Source of the DNA: Sphingobacteriales bacterium
GTDB lineage: Bacteria > Bacteroidota > Bacteroidia > Chitinophagales > LD1
Direction: 5' to 3'
Assembly (NCBI GenBank): GCA_018262795.1
Contig: JADFDM010000008.1
Location: 62,001-126,000 of the forward strand
DNA length: 64,000 bases
Each line of letters opens with the position of its first letter. Position 1 is the stretch's first letter. Positions 24,662 to 33,654 of the stretch are shown here, one piece after another. The notes beneath the pieces are model-generated. The model made no database searches, was not told the DNA's origin, and saw only the letters and a program-made list of their open reading frames with translations. The position numbers were made by a program, and so were the translations under genes.

Positions 24662-27600
24662 TTATTCTTTGACGAATTTAGAATTAAATTCTCCATTCTC
24701 TGAAACAAAGTGAATCAAGTAAATGCCCTGGCTGAGTTCGCTCAAATTCACTGCTTGCTGATGAATTCCTTTTTCTGCTTTGCCGTTGTAAACTTCCATC
24801 ACCTTTCTTCCTGTAAGATCGTTTAGGAAAATACGCAAGCGCGAAGATTCATTCAACTCGTAGTGAATGTGCAACACCTCTTTTGCCGGGTTGGGATGCA
24901 AGCTCACCTTCATCACCTCTGAGGATATGTCAGAGATGCCCGCACACACTACGGCTAACTGAGCAGAAGTATCGCTGCATCCATTGAGAGTAACCACCAC
25001 GGTATGGTATTCTATAACGTCTCCACAAGCTACGCTATCGGTTTGTGAAACGGATGAGCCAATGGTATATGCGCCTGTTGGCGAATCCTGAAATAACCAT
25101 TCGTACGAAGCCCCCGCAGGAGTCGCTTCCAACACCGCTATATTCCCCTGCGATGATACCTGACTAATGCCGGCCACTGGCAGTGAGTTTAATATCACTT
25201 CCACCGTATCGGTACCGGTACAGAAGTTCTGTTCTACTGAAACAATGTAAGAGCCTGCGGCAGTAACGCTGATGTTTTGCGACATATCTCCGGTGCTCCA
25301 ACTGTAAGTATCATAACCGTTTCCGGCATCTAACATTACCTCATCCCCATCGCAAGCGGTAACGGTTCCCGATGGCGAAATGCTAACCGCCACCGGAGCA
25401 TTCACCACGTTTAACTGCACCGATGCCGTAGCCGAGCAAGGGCCTTGTGTGACGGTAACTTCATAAGTGGCAGCCGCACTTGGTGAGATAGTTTGAGTGG
25501 TCTCTGCACTGCTCCATACATAAGTATCGTAGCCATTGCCCGCATCGAAGGTGGCAGCAGCACCGGGGCAAATAGTCACCGGCCCGGCAGGGGTGATGGC
25601 AAGGTTGATGTTGTTATTGCTCACCGCCACGCTGGCACTATCGCTTGCCGAACAACCATTTTGCGAAACGGTAACGTAATAAATTCCGGAAGCAATGACT
25701 GTGTTGGTATCTGTATTGCTACCATTGCTCCATGTATAAGTATCGAATCCGGAGCCTGCATGGAAGGTAACAGACTGTCCCGCACAAATGCTTTGCAAAC
25801 CGGAAGGAGTGATAGACACGGAAGGAATAGGATTCATATTTACAACCACCGTATCGTATCCCACACATGAATTTTGAGTAACGGTAACTATGTAAGTATC
25901 TCCCGTTGTCACGCTAATACTTTGAGAAGATTCACCGGAACTCCAAGCAAAACTATCGTACCCTGCACCGGCATCTAAGGATATTACATCGCCTGCGCAG
26001 CCATTTACAGGGCCTGATGGAGACACACTCACCGCTACGGGGAAATTTCCTACCACTACCGCTACGGTATCGGCACCGGAGCAAGTTCCCTGCGTTACTG
26101 TAACAGAGTAACTTGCTTGTGAAGTAGCCGAAATAGTTTGTGAATTATCGCCTGTGCTCCAAGCATAAGCGGTGTACCCTGAACCTGCATCCAACGTAGT
26201 GCTTCCCCCCGCACAAATATTAAGTGATGGGGTATAGGTAATGACCGGAGAGAGATTATTGCTGGTGACTGATACTGTTTTTGAATCGGTCGCGCTGCAA
26301 CCATTTTTAGTGACCGTTACGGTATAGGTGGCGGAAGAATCTACGGTGATAGCTGCGGAGGTTTCTCCATTGCTCCAAGTGTAAGAAGCATATCCGCTGC
26401 CGGCATCTAAACTCACATTTCCCCCCGCACAAAATGTAAGTGGGCCACTGGGGGTAATGCTTACCGTTGTGTTGGTTACCGTCACCGATTGGCTGGCAGT
26501 AGCCGTGCAACTGTTTTGCGAAACGGTCACCGTGTAAGTGCCGCCTTGTGTGGCATTAATAAAAGAGGACGATGAGCCATTGCTCCAAGCATAAGAAGCA
26601 TAACCATTGCCGGCATCTAAACTCACGCTTCCGCCCGAACAAAATGTAGTGGGACCACTTGCAGTAATGCTCACGGTAGTGTTATTTACCGTCACCGATT
26701 GGCTGGCAGTAGCCGTGCAACTGTTTTGCGAAACGGTCACCGTATAAGTGCCACTTTGTGTGGCATTAATAGAAGAAGAAGTAGCGCTATTACTCCAAGC
26801 ATAAGAAGTGTATCCGCTACCGGCATCTAAGCTCACACTTCCGCCCGAACAAAATGTAGTAGGGCCGCTCGCAGTAATGCTCGCGGTAGTGCTATTTACC
26901 GTCACCGATTGGCTGGCAGTAGCCGTACAACTATTTTGTGAAACAGTTACCGTATATGTGCCGCTTTGTGTGGCATTAATAGAAGAAGAAGCAGAGCCAT
27001 TGCTCCAAGCATAAGAAGTGTATCCGCTACCGGCATCTAAGCTCACACTTCCGCCCGAACAAAATGTAGTAGGGCCGCTCGCAGTAATGCTCGCGGTAGT
27101 GCTATTTACCGTCACTGATTGGCTGGCAGTAGCCGTGCAACCGCTTTGCGTAACGGTGACTGTATAAGTGCCGCCTTGCGTCACGTTGATAGAAGAGGCA
27201 GTAGAACTGTTGCTCCAAGCGTAAGAAGTGTATCCACTGCCCGCATCTAAGGTCACGCTGCCGCCCGAGCAGAATGTGGTGGCTCCGCTGGGAGTAATGG
27301 TAGGTGACACGGTGGTCACTGTAATAGTTTTGGAAGCCGTAGCCGAGGTGCAATTGCCATACACGGTTACGGTGTAGGTGCCTGCCGCAGAAACACTGGT
27401 GGAAGCCGTAGCGGCTCCGTTGCTCCACTTATAAGCATAATAAGCACTTCCCGGAACGGTTAAAGTGGTATTGCCCCCCGAACATATATTGCTGCTGCCA
27501 TTGATAGCAGGAGCGGCTAAAGTGCCGGAAGGAGAAGCGGTATTGCCCACAGCAAGCGTATCTACATAAGGGCAAGTGCCATCGGTACCCGCCACGCGGA

Positions 27601-28078
27601 TGTAATATTTTACGCCCAATGTTTCCGCATTTTGGTTGCCCACATTAATAGGGAAAGGGCCAAACTGCACGTTGGCTGTTACAATTACGTGAGACTTGAA
27701 CTGCCCCGGAGCATCATAAGTAGTACCGGTTACGCGCACACAGCCGGTGCCATTCCCCAATATTTGATTATTGGCCGTTCCCATTCTCCAACACATTCCA
27801 CACGGCAGGTTAGATAAGGTATCAACCTGTATGTAGTTGAGGGTATAAGTGGTGCCCCCCTGAGTAACTGTTGGCGGAGCCAGAAATGACACTGTTTGAT
27901 CGAATGGCACTCCAATGGTAGCACAGGGAAGGCTATCGGCCGGAGGGTAAAACCCCACCATCGGCAAAGCAGAAGGGGCGGTGCACACGGTAGGCCCTGA
28001 GCCTCCGCAATACTGCGCGTTGGTATAGTAAAAGAAGGATAGCAATAAAAAACTGAAGGGTAATGATTTCTTAAACAT
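24662..28078 (-). CDS. Large secreted adhesin-like protein with 11 tandem Ig/PKD-like repeats and T9SS type A signal
   Basis: A 1138-residue secreted protein with a 21-residue signal peptide. A unique N-terminal domain of about 170 residues rich in Cys and Pro is followed by eleven repeats of about 70 residues. Each has the pattern 'P.G...C.GG...LDAG.GY..Y.WS.G......V...G.Y.VTV.Q..C.A'. Repeats 2-5 are nearly identical. A Por-type C-terminal sorting domain (LHPNPAKEVLHI ... GIYLIHFVSE) directs T9SS export. The repeats probably form an extended stalk. No enzymatic domain is visible. A weak -7 match (TAGTTTTA, 28098-28105, minus) lies 20 bases upstream. Confidence 0.9.
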   Translation of the reverse strand: MFKKSLPFSFLLLSFFYYTNAQYCGGSGPTVCTAPSALPMVGFYPPADSLPCATIGVPFDQTVSFLAPPTVTQGGTTYTLNYIQVDTLSNLPCGMCWRMGTANNQILGNGTGCVRVTGTTYDAPGQFKSHVIVTANVQFGPFPINVGNQNAETLGVKYYIRVAGTDGTCPYVDTLAVGNTASPSGTLAAPAINGSSNICSGGNTTLTVPGSAYYAYKWSNGAATASTSVSAAGTYTVTVYGNCTSATASKTITVTTVSPTITPSGATTFCSGGSVTLDAGSGYTSYAWSNSSTASSINVTQGGTYTVTVTQSGCTATASQSVTVNSTTASITASGPTTFCSGGSVSLDAGSGYTSYAWSNGSASSSINATQSGTYTVTVSQNSCTATASQSVTVNSTTASITASGPTTFCSGGSVSLDAGSGYTSYAWSNSATSSSINATQSGTYTVTVSQNSCTATASQSVTVNNTTVSITASGPTTFCSGGSVSLDAGNGYASYAWSNGSSSSFINATQGGTYTVTVSQNSCTATASQSVTVTNTTVSITPSGPLTFCAGGNVSLDAGSGYASYTWSNGETSAAITVDSSATYTVTVTKNGCSATDSKTVSVTSNNLSPVITYTPSLNICAGGSTTLDAGSGYTAYAWSTGDNSQTISATSQASYSVTVTQGTCSGADTVAVVVGNFPVAVSVSPSGPVNGCAGDVISLDAGAGYDSFAWSSGESSQSISVTTGDTYIVTVTQNSCVGYDTVVVNMNPIPSVSITPSGLQSICAGQSVTFHAGSGFDTYTWSNGSNTDTNTVIASGIYYVTVSQNGCSASDSASVAVSNNNINLAITPAGPVTICPGAAATFDAGNGYDTYVWSSAETTQTISPSAAATYEVTVTQGPCSATASVQLNVVNAPVAVSISPSGTVTACDGDEVMLDAGNGYDTYSWSTGDMSQNISVTAAGSYIVSVEQNFCTGTDTVEVILNSLPVAGISQVSSQGNIAVLEATPAGASYEWLFQDSPTGAYTIGSSVSQTDSVACGDVIEYHTVVVTLNGCSDTSAQLAVVCAGISDISSEVMKVSLHPNPAKEVLHIHYELNESSRLRIFLNDLTGRKVMEVYNGKAEKGIHQQAVNLSELSQGIYLIHFVSENGEFNSKFVKE
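26793..27115 (-). repeat. Two identical 113-bp copies at exactly 210-bp offset
   Basis: Bases 26793-26905 and 27003-27115 are identical as far as I can read, at a distance of 210 bp, i.e. one 70-residue protein repeat. The neighbouring repeat at about 26583 is close but diverged. This is the youngest duplication in the adhesin repeat array. Confidence 0.85.
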
Positions 28079-28345
28079 GCGGCTTGGTTTAGGACAGTAA
28101 AACTATTAGAGTTTTTGTAGAATTTTAATGGTTGTGAGTTTAGTTGTAAACTGATGGTAGCGGGAGAATAAGAGGGATGAGTGTTTTCAGTTTCCTGTTT
28201 TCAGCTTGTACTCACTTTTAGGTTAAAAGCCGATGCTGGAAAACTTTTTCGCTCCCTTGTAGATTTGCCGACCCGTGTTGGGAATTGCTTTCTCCTGAAT
28301 GAACAAACTCATTCTTGAGTATGCTAACACAAACGCAGAGTCCCT

Positions 28346-29590
28346 TCATGCAAGTGTTGGGTAATCAATGCCAAAGCCCATCTGCTTCATATCCTCCCAA
28401 AAGCCGGGATAGGATTTTTGCACCACTTCGGGAGTTTCAATTTCAATCGCTCCCAATAAGGCAAGAGGAGCAAAACTCATCGCCATGCGGTGGTCATTAT
28501 ACATAGAGATAGGTTGCGTAGGCAGTGCAAACTTTCCGCGCAACTGATAAAAGTTAAACTCTCTTGAATAATCGAAACGATAACCGCATTTGAGTAATTC
28601 TTGCTGCAAAGCCAATATGCGGTCGGTCTCTTTAATCCGCAGGCTTTCGATGCCCGAAAATGTAGCCGCTACGTTCTTCGCGGCAAACATGGCAGCAAAA
28701 GTTTGCACTAAATCGGGATTGTCGGCATAGTTCAGTTTCATCACCTCCGGATAAGTGCCGGGCACTTTCTTCAGTAAAGTTCCACCATCGGTAAACTCTG
28801 TGCGCACATTGTAGCGATTCATCCAGTCGGCAACAATCCGGTCTCCTTGTAGCCAGTTATTTTGTAAACCCTCTAAAAAAACTTCTGCCTCTTCTGCAAT
28901 AGAAGTCATGGAATACCAGTAAGAAGCAGCGCTCCAATCGGCTCCCACTTGGTAGTCCGTAGCGCTAAAATTTCCCGACTGAACAGAAATGCCCTGCCGA
29001 TCAAATTTGCTCTGTACCCCAAAATGTTGCAGCATACTCAAAGTCATTTCAATATAAGGCACCGAAACAAGCGGGGTGGTAAACCGAATGCACAATCCAT
29101 TTGGAAGAAAAGGCGCGATGAGCAGTAAAGCGGTGATGAACTGACTGCTTATGTGGCCTTCGATACTCACTTCTGATTTCAAATGTTGGGTAGAAGGTAA
29201 AGGCATTATTTGAAGCGGAGGGAACCCTTCGTTGTTCAAGTAACGAACATCAAAACCAATTTCGTTCAGGGCATTTACCAAAGAAGCAATAGGCCGTTGT
29301 TGCATCCGTTCGGTACCCGTAATAATTTTATGCTGATTCGCAACGGCATAAAACGCGGGGAGAAAACGCATACTGGTGCCGGCATCTATCACATCCACGG
29401 TGTGCGCCTCTGCACGAAGGATTTGCTGCAACCGCTGTGTGTCGCGCGCTTCAGAAAGGTTCTGCACCTGAAATGAATGGCCGGACAATGCCTGAAGAAT
29501 CAATGCGCGATTGCTTTCACTTTTTGAACCGGGAAGATGAATGCTTCCACTTAACTTTTGAGAGGGATGGGAAATTTTGATTTTATTCAT
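28346..29590 (-). CDS. aroA: 3-phosphoshikimate 1-carboxyvinyltransferase (EPSP synthase)
   Basis: A 414-residue cytosolic enzyme joining phosphoenolpyruvate to shikimate-3-phosphate in the shikimate pathway. Motifs: PGSKSESNRALIL near the start, DAGTSMRFL (usually GTAMR/GTTMR), QQRPI, RIKETDRI and NDHRMAMSF. I place the start at the ATG that overlaps the aroB stop by four bases (ATGA); the alternative GTG nine bases earlier would only add MAC. The Ser in GTSMRF is a small departure from the common Ala/Thr. It is the last gene of the aldehyde dehydrogenase-aroB-aroA operon. Confidence 0.95.
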   Translation of the reverse strand: MNKIKISHPSQKLSGSIHLPGSKSESNRALILQALSGHSFQVQNLSEARDTQRLQQILRAEAHTVDVIDAGTSMRFLPAFYAVANQHKIITGTERMQQRPIASLVNALNEIGFDVRYLNNEGFPPLQIMPLPSTQHLKSEVSIEGHISSQFITALLLIAPFLPNGLCIRFTTPLVSVPYIEMTLSMLQHFGVQSKFDRQGISVQSGNFSATDYQVGADWSAASYWYSMTSIAEEAEVFLEGLQNNWLQGDRIVADWMNRYNVRTEFTDGGTLLKKVPGTYPEVMKLNYADNPDLVQTFAAMFAAKNVAATFSGIESLRIKETDRILALQQELLKCGYRFDYSREFNFYQLRGKFALPTQPISMYNDHRMAMSFAPLALLGAIEIETPEVVQKSYPGFWEDMKQMGFGIDYPTLA

Positions 29591-30648
29591 GCACGCCACG
29601 AATTAAAGTAAATCAGCGATTCGCGTATCCACTCGTTTTCAACGGACTGATGGATAGTGTAGCTTCCAATACTTTTCAGTAGAGTGAATTGATTCAGTCC
29701 CCTTTCCTGCTTTTTATCTTGTGCCATCAGCGCAATTATTTTGGGGAAATAGAATTCAGGAATAATTTCGGAAGGAAGATAACGAAGCACCGTGTCGGCA
29801 ATCATCTTTAACTCCTCTTTGGTGAGCAAGCCTTTCTTTTCAGAGAGATAACTTTCGGCAATCAGCCCAATGGCTACCGCTTCTCCGTGCAGCAAGGGCG
29901 ATTCTACTTCTTTCAAATAAAAACTCTCAACGGCATGGCCAATGGTATGCCCAAAGTTCAAGGCCTTTCTCACATGGTTCTCTAAGGGGTCTTGCGCTAC
30001 AAAATGTTGTTTAATCGAAATGCTCTTTTGCACCCACTCATCCCAGAAAGAATCGGATGGGTAGAGAGCGGAGAATGGAAGGCGCGAAGCCGATAATTTT
30101 TCAAAGGCTTCTTTATCCGCAATCAGATAATGCTTGAGCACCTCTGCAAAACCCGAGCGCAGTTGACGCTCCGGTAGAGTGGCCAGAAAACCGGTATGCA
30201 CTATCACAGCCTCCGGCTCATGGAATAAGCCGATTTGATTTTTGAAACCCAGAAAATCAATGCCACACTTCGCCCCAACGCTGGCATCTACCATGGCCAG
30301 TAGTGTGGTGGGGATGTTGGCAAATCGGATTCCCCGCTTATAACAGCCCGCAGCAAAGCCTCCCATGTCTCCAATTACTCCGCCACCAAGATTCAGCAGC
30401 AAGGCCTTGCGGTCGGCATGGGCTTCGGTTAGTTTTTGCCAGATAAGTTCACAAGACGGGAGCGTTTTGTTTTCTTCTCCGCTTCTAATTTGAATGAGTT
30501 GATGGGATGGCAGTGCCGGAAGAATTTTAGGATAGCAATGATGCACGGTGTTTTCATCGGCCAACACAAAGATGCTCGTAGCATTGGCAGAAGTGATAAA
30601 ACTTCGGAGAAAAGAAAACGATGCGTCTTCAGCGTGAATGCCTTTCAT
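29587..30648 (-). CDS. aroB: 3-dehydroquinate synthase
   Basis: A 353-residue NAD- and metal-dependent enzyme converting DAHP to 3-dehydroquinate, second step of the shikimate pathway. It has the glycine-rich NAD motif GGGVIGDMGGFAA, the following PTTLLAMVDASVGAK block, and the metal-binding residues of GFAEVLKH and FGHTIGHAVE. The ATG overlaps the upstream stop by one base (TGATG), so translational coupling is likely; a TTG three bases earlier is less probable. Two of the seven pathway enzymes lie together here. Confidence 0.96.
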   Translation of the reverse strand: MKGIHAEDASFSFLRSFITSANATSIFVLADENTVHHCYPKILPALPSHQLIQIRSGEENKTLPSCELIWQKLTEAHADRKALLLNLGGGVIGDMGGFAAGCYKRGIRFANIPTTLLAMVDASVGAKCGIDFLGFKNQIGLFHEPEAVIVHTGFLATLPERQLRSGFAEVLKHYLIADKEAFEKLSASRLPFSALYPSDSFWDEWVQKSISIKQHFVAQDPLENHVRKALNFGHTIGHAVESFYLKEVESPLLHGEAVAIGLIAESYLSEKKGLLTKEELKMIADTVLRYLPSEIIPEFYFPKIIALMAQDKKQERGLNQFTLLKSIGSYTIHQSVENEWIRESLIYFNSWRA

Positions 30649-31157
30649 CAATACTTTCTTTCCAGAATAATAGAGCCGATGAGTGCATCGCGGGCATTGA
30701 ACTTATAGCTTAACTCATACTCCTGCATTTCGCGGGCTTCGGCTTCTTCAATAGTTTCGATCTTATAAATTCCCTCGTTGGCTAATTTCAATTTACCTAC
30801 ATCTGATTTTTCTTCAGGGGTAGCATCGCGCTCATACACGGTTTCTTCCCAAGTGCTGTCTAATAAGTCCGTCTTCACTTTTCTTTCATGTAAGAATACC
30901 TCCTTGCCCTTATCTATTACCGGCTGTGCGGTGGGCATAGGTTTCACCAAAGGTTTTTCTACCGGCCTCTTCTTTGCCTCTTCGGCTGCCTGCATCCGTT
31001 TAATCTCTTGAAAGATGTCGCCAAAAGAGCCGGGTGGTGTTACCGGCTTTTGCTTAGGCGGTGTTCCCACGTTTTTCTTCTCTTCTGCTTTTTTGCTCAT
31101 CGAATACAGAAAGTACAGAATACCGATAATGATGTAGAAGATAACTTTTGGTTCCAT
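30648..31157 (-). CDS. Single-span membrane protein in the aro operon, uncharacterised
   Basis: A 169-residue protein with one N-terminal helix (residues 4-20, KVIFYIIIGILYFLYSM) and a charged, Pro/Lys/Glu-rich cytoplasmic tail. The C-terminal FNARDALIGSIILERKY has the 'D...I...IL.RKY' ending I associate with a conserved Bacteroidota hypothetical family. There is no enzymatic motif. It overlaps aroB by one base and begins 19 bases after the aldehyde dehydrogenase stop, so it is part of that operon. Role unknown. Confidence 0.8.
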   Translation of the reverse strand: MEPKVIFYIIIGILYFLYSMSKKAEEKKNVGTPPKQKPVTPPGSFGDIFQEIKRMQAAEEAKKRPVEKPLVKPMPTAQPVIDKGKEVFLHERKVKTDLLDSTWEETVYERDATPEEKSDVGKLKLANEGIYKIETIEEAEAREMQEYELSYKFNARDALIGSIILERKY

Positions 31158-31176
31158 GTAATTTTCTTTACAGCAA

Positions 31177-32529
31177 CTAATTTATGTAAACCGTTTTAAT
31201 ATTCACGAACTCTTTTAGTCCATATTCCGATAACTCTCTGCCAAAACCACTGCGCTTAAATCCTCCAAAGGGCAAGCGCGCATCGCTCTTCACTATACTG
31301 TTGATGAATACATTTCCTGCATCGAGGGCTATCGCCATCTCTTCGGCTTTTGCTTTATCAGCCGTCCACACCGAAGCCCCTAAGCCGTATGCCGAGTGAT
31401 TCGCCATCACCATCGCTTCTTCAGCATCTTTCACCGTTATCACACTCCACACCGGCCCGAAAATTTCTTCCTCAAAAGCGCGCATTCCGGGCTTTACATT
31501 CGTTAGCACCACGGGTGAAACATAGTGCCCGCTTTTACTCGGCACCGGCTGTCCCCAAATGGCTTCTGCTCCTTGATTCTCCGAATCAGCAATTTGTTGT
31601 TTCACCTTTTCTGCTAAATCTTTCCTTGCTAAGGGACCTATGTTTATTCCCTCTTCCAAGGGGTTGCCCACTTTCAGTTGCCCTACCGCCTCTGTTAGTT
31701 TCGCGGTAAATTCTTCGGCTACGCTTTCCACTACAATAAAGCGTTTGGCGGCATTGCAAGATTGCCCCGAATTAATGCTGCGCGATTTGATCGCTCCTGC
31801 CACTGTCCAGTCAAGGTTCGCATCGCTCAACACAATAAAGGCATCGTTGCCGCCTAACTCCATCACACACTTTTTGATATGTTTCCCTGCCTGTGAAGCG
31901 AGAATACTTCCGGTGATATCGCTGCCGGTAAAGCTGATGCCCATTATGCGCGGGTCGGCAATTAGTTTGGCGGCATCTTCATTGGTGAGAAATAAATTGC
32001 GGAACACTCCTTCTATTATTCCCGCATCGGCAAATAGTTGTTCAATCGCGGCTGCACATTGCGGCACCGTGGGCGCATGTTTCAAGATGGTTACATTGCC
32101 TGCAATCAAAGTAGGCACGGCAAAGCGAAACACCTGCCAGAAAGGAAAATTCCAAGGCATCACGCTGAAGATAATTCCCATCGGGTCGAAGCGCACATAG
32201 CTGTGCGAAGCATTAGAAACCACCTTCACCGGCTTCAGAAAATCGGGCGCATGGCCGATGTAATAATCGAAGGCAGTAATCACTTTATTGATTTCATACA
32301 AGGCTTCTGCCACCGGCTTGCCCATCTCCAGCGTAATCAGTTCGGCATAGCGCTGTTTATTCTGTTCCAACAAATCTGCCACCTTTCGCAGGGCAGCACC
32401 GCGTTCCACTACAGTGAGTTTTCGCCAAGTATGAAACGCGCGAGTAGAAATATCGAGGTCGGGGTATGGGCTAAAGGGAAACTCCTTCAACACCTCATCG
32501 TTGCACGGGTTAATAGTAGCATACTTCAT
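31177..32529 (-). CDS. Aldehyde dehydrogenase, succinate-semialdehyde dehydrogenase-like
   Basis: A 450-residue NAD(P)-dependent aldehyde dehydrogenase. It has the cofactor block MPWNFPFWQVFR, the general base Glu in VMELGGNDAFI, and the nucleophile Cys in NSGQSCNAAKR. The C-terminal PFGGFKRSGFGRE is typical of the superfamily. The short N-terminus and the sequence around GQSC resemble the succinate-semialdehyde dehydrogenase/GabD group, but substrate specificity is not certain. It is the first gene of the four-gene minus-strand operon ending in aroA. Confidence 0.9.
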   Translation of the reverse strand: MKYATINPCNDEVLKEFPFSPYPDLDISTRAFHTWRKLTVVERGAALRKVADLLEQNKQRYAELITLEMGKPVAEALYEINKVITAFDYYIGHAPDFLKPVKVVSNASHSYVRFDPMGIIFSVMPWNFPFWQVFRFAVPTLIAGNVTILKHAPTVPQCAAAIEQLFADAGIIEGVFRNLFLTNEDAAKLIADPRIMGISFTGSDITGSILASQAGKHIKKCVMELGGNDAFIVLSDANLDWTVAGAIKSRSINSGQSCNAAKRFIVVESVAEEFTAKLTEAVGQLKVGNPLEEGINIGPLARKDLAEKVKQQIADSENQGAEAIWGQPVPSKSGHYVSPVVLTNVKPGMRAFEEEIFGPVWSVITVKDAEEAMVMANHSAYGLGASVWTADKAKAEEMAIALDAGNVFINSIVKSDARLPFGGFKRSGFGRELSEYGLKEFVNIKTVYIN

Positions 32530-32533
32530 GGCA

Positions 32534-32541
32534 CAAACCTA
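32534..32541 (-). promoter_or_regulatory. -7 promoter element, probably leaderless, for the aldehyde dehydrogenase-aro operon
   Basis: On the minus strand TAGGTTTG matches TAnnTTTG exactly and ends four bases before the ATG. Initiation about four bases past the element would put +1 at or next to the A of ATG. Confidence 0.5.
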
Positions 32542-32677
32542 CATGAATTTGCCATAAGAGAGGATGATTTAGGAGCATTGACTGTTTAAAAATCATAAGC
32601 ACAAAAAGCGTTTGTTTATGGAAAACCAAACGGCTTTCCATCTTCCGCTTATATCTACTTACCCAAACCTGAAGTAT

Positions 32678-33562
32678 ATGGCGAACCGACTGAAAGTGTT
32701 TTTGACAAGTACCTTTGCTTCCCTTTTTCTGTTTGCTGCCCATGCTCAAACGGGAACTAAATACAGCATCACAGATTCGGAATTAATACAAGCGCTGGAG
32801 GTTCTCAATATTTACCGCGCCAATGCCGGATTGAAACCGGTGATACTAAACGAAGCACTGAGCCGAGGCTGCTTTGCACATTCGCGCTATGCGGTAAAAA
32901 ACCGCAGCAATACAGAGGTGCAGGGCATGAGTGGCCATTACGAAATTGACAGCCTGCCTTATGCTACCCCGCAGGGAAAAAAGGCGGGACTGAGTTCTTG
33001 TATGGCGTATGTGAATGCGCCTTATGCCATGGAGCAGTTTATGAACAGCTTTTATCATCGTATGCCTTTGATTGACCCCAACAGCACTGAAGTAGGCATT
33101 GGTTATTATTCAGAGGAAGGTTATACGGTGTGTTGTGTGGATATGCGCAATGAATGGCAATGGAATCATGATACGGTAAATAAGGTAGTGGTGTATCCTG
33201 AAAGTGATGCATTAGACATTCCTTTATCGTTTCAGCGAGAATACCCCAATCCTATTCCCGATAGCATCACTGCCCCCGGTTTTCCGATCACGGTTCAGTT
33301 TCACCGGCTGTATGGATTAAAGGATGTGAAAGTGAAGATGATGGATATGGGAGGGAAAGCGGTGCCTTTTATTCTCTCTACTCCTCAAGCACCGCTCACT
33401 TCTTTTCCGCAGAGTAATATGGTTTGTATTATTCCCGTAAACCAACTCAAATACAACCAAACCTACACGGTTGATTTTTCTTGCATCATTGAAGGAAAGC
33501 CCTTTCGCAAGAAATGGAAATTCAACACCCGCATTGGTTGGGATACAGCGAATAGCCCATAG
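32678..33562 (+). CDS. Secreted CAP-domain (SCP/PR-1-like) protein
   Basis: A 294-residue secreted protein. Signal peptide of about 23 residues ends AHAQ; I chose the ATG giving MANRLKVFLTSTF because the longer frame puts a polar stretch before it. The CAP domain (about 30-165) has a helix EVLNIYRANAGLKPVILNEALSRGC in pieces (LEVLNIYRANAGLKP, LNEALSRGCFAHSRYA), a central HYE and a late GIGYY, fitting the SCP-like bacterial CAP family. A C-terminal Ig-like beta domain (about 190-290) follows. CAP proteins have varied roles; function here is unknown. It is followed by a low-complexity tract and the convergent PBP1C gene. Confidence 0.8.
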   Translation: MANRLKVFLTSTFASLFLFAAHAQTGTKYSITDSELIQALEVLNIYRANAGLKPVILNEALSRGCFAHSRYAVKNRSNTEVQGMSGHYEIDSLPYATPQGKKAGLSSCMAYVNAPYAMEQFMNSFYHRMPLIDPNSTEVGIGYYSEEGYTVCCVDMRNEWQWNHDTVNKVVVYPESDALDIPLSFQREYPNPIPDSITAPGFPITVQFHRLYGLKDVKVKMMDMGGKAVPFILSTPQAPLTSFPQSNMVCIIPVNQLKYNQTYTVDFSCIIEGKPFRKKWKFNTRIGWDTANSP

Positions 33563-33569
33563 CCAATCA

Positions 33570-33654
33570 TCTCTTAACTCTCGATTCTCGGCTCTGGACT
33601 CTCAGCTCTGGACTTTCGACTCTGGACTCTCAACTCTCGACTATAGACTATTCA
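33570..33654. repeat. Degenerate short-word tandem tract (CTCTGGACTCTC-type)
   Basis: About 85 bases between two convergent stops built almost only from variants of CTCTGGACT, CTCAACTCTC and TTTCGACTC. No fixed period, but the same words return in changed order. No hairpin or coding frame. Confidence 0.75.

Noticed and set aside
26583-27300. Direct repeats considered as a CRISPR array
   Set aside because: The repeats are 210-bp in-frame protein repeats with no short constant repeat and unique spacer pattern, and no cas genes are near.
31640-32589. Plus-strand frames of about 185 residues opposite the aldehyde dehydrogenase gene
   Set aside because: Antisense shadows of a conserved dehydrogenase; no motif of their own.
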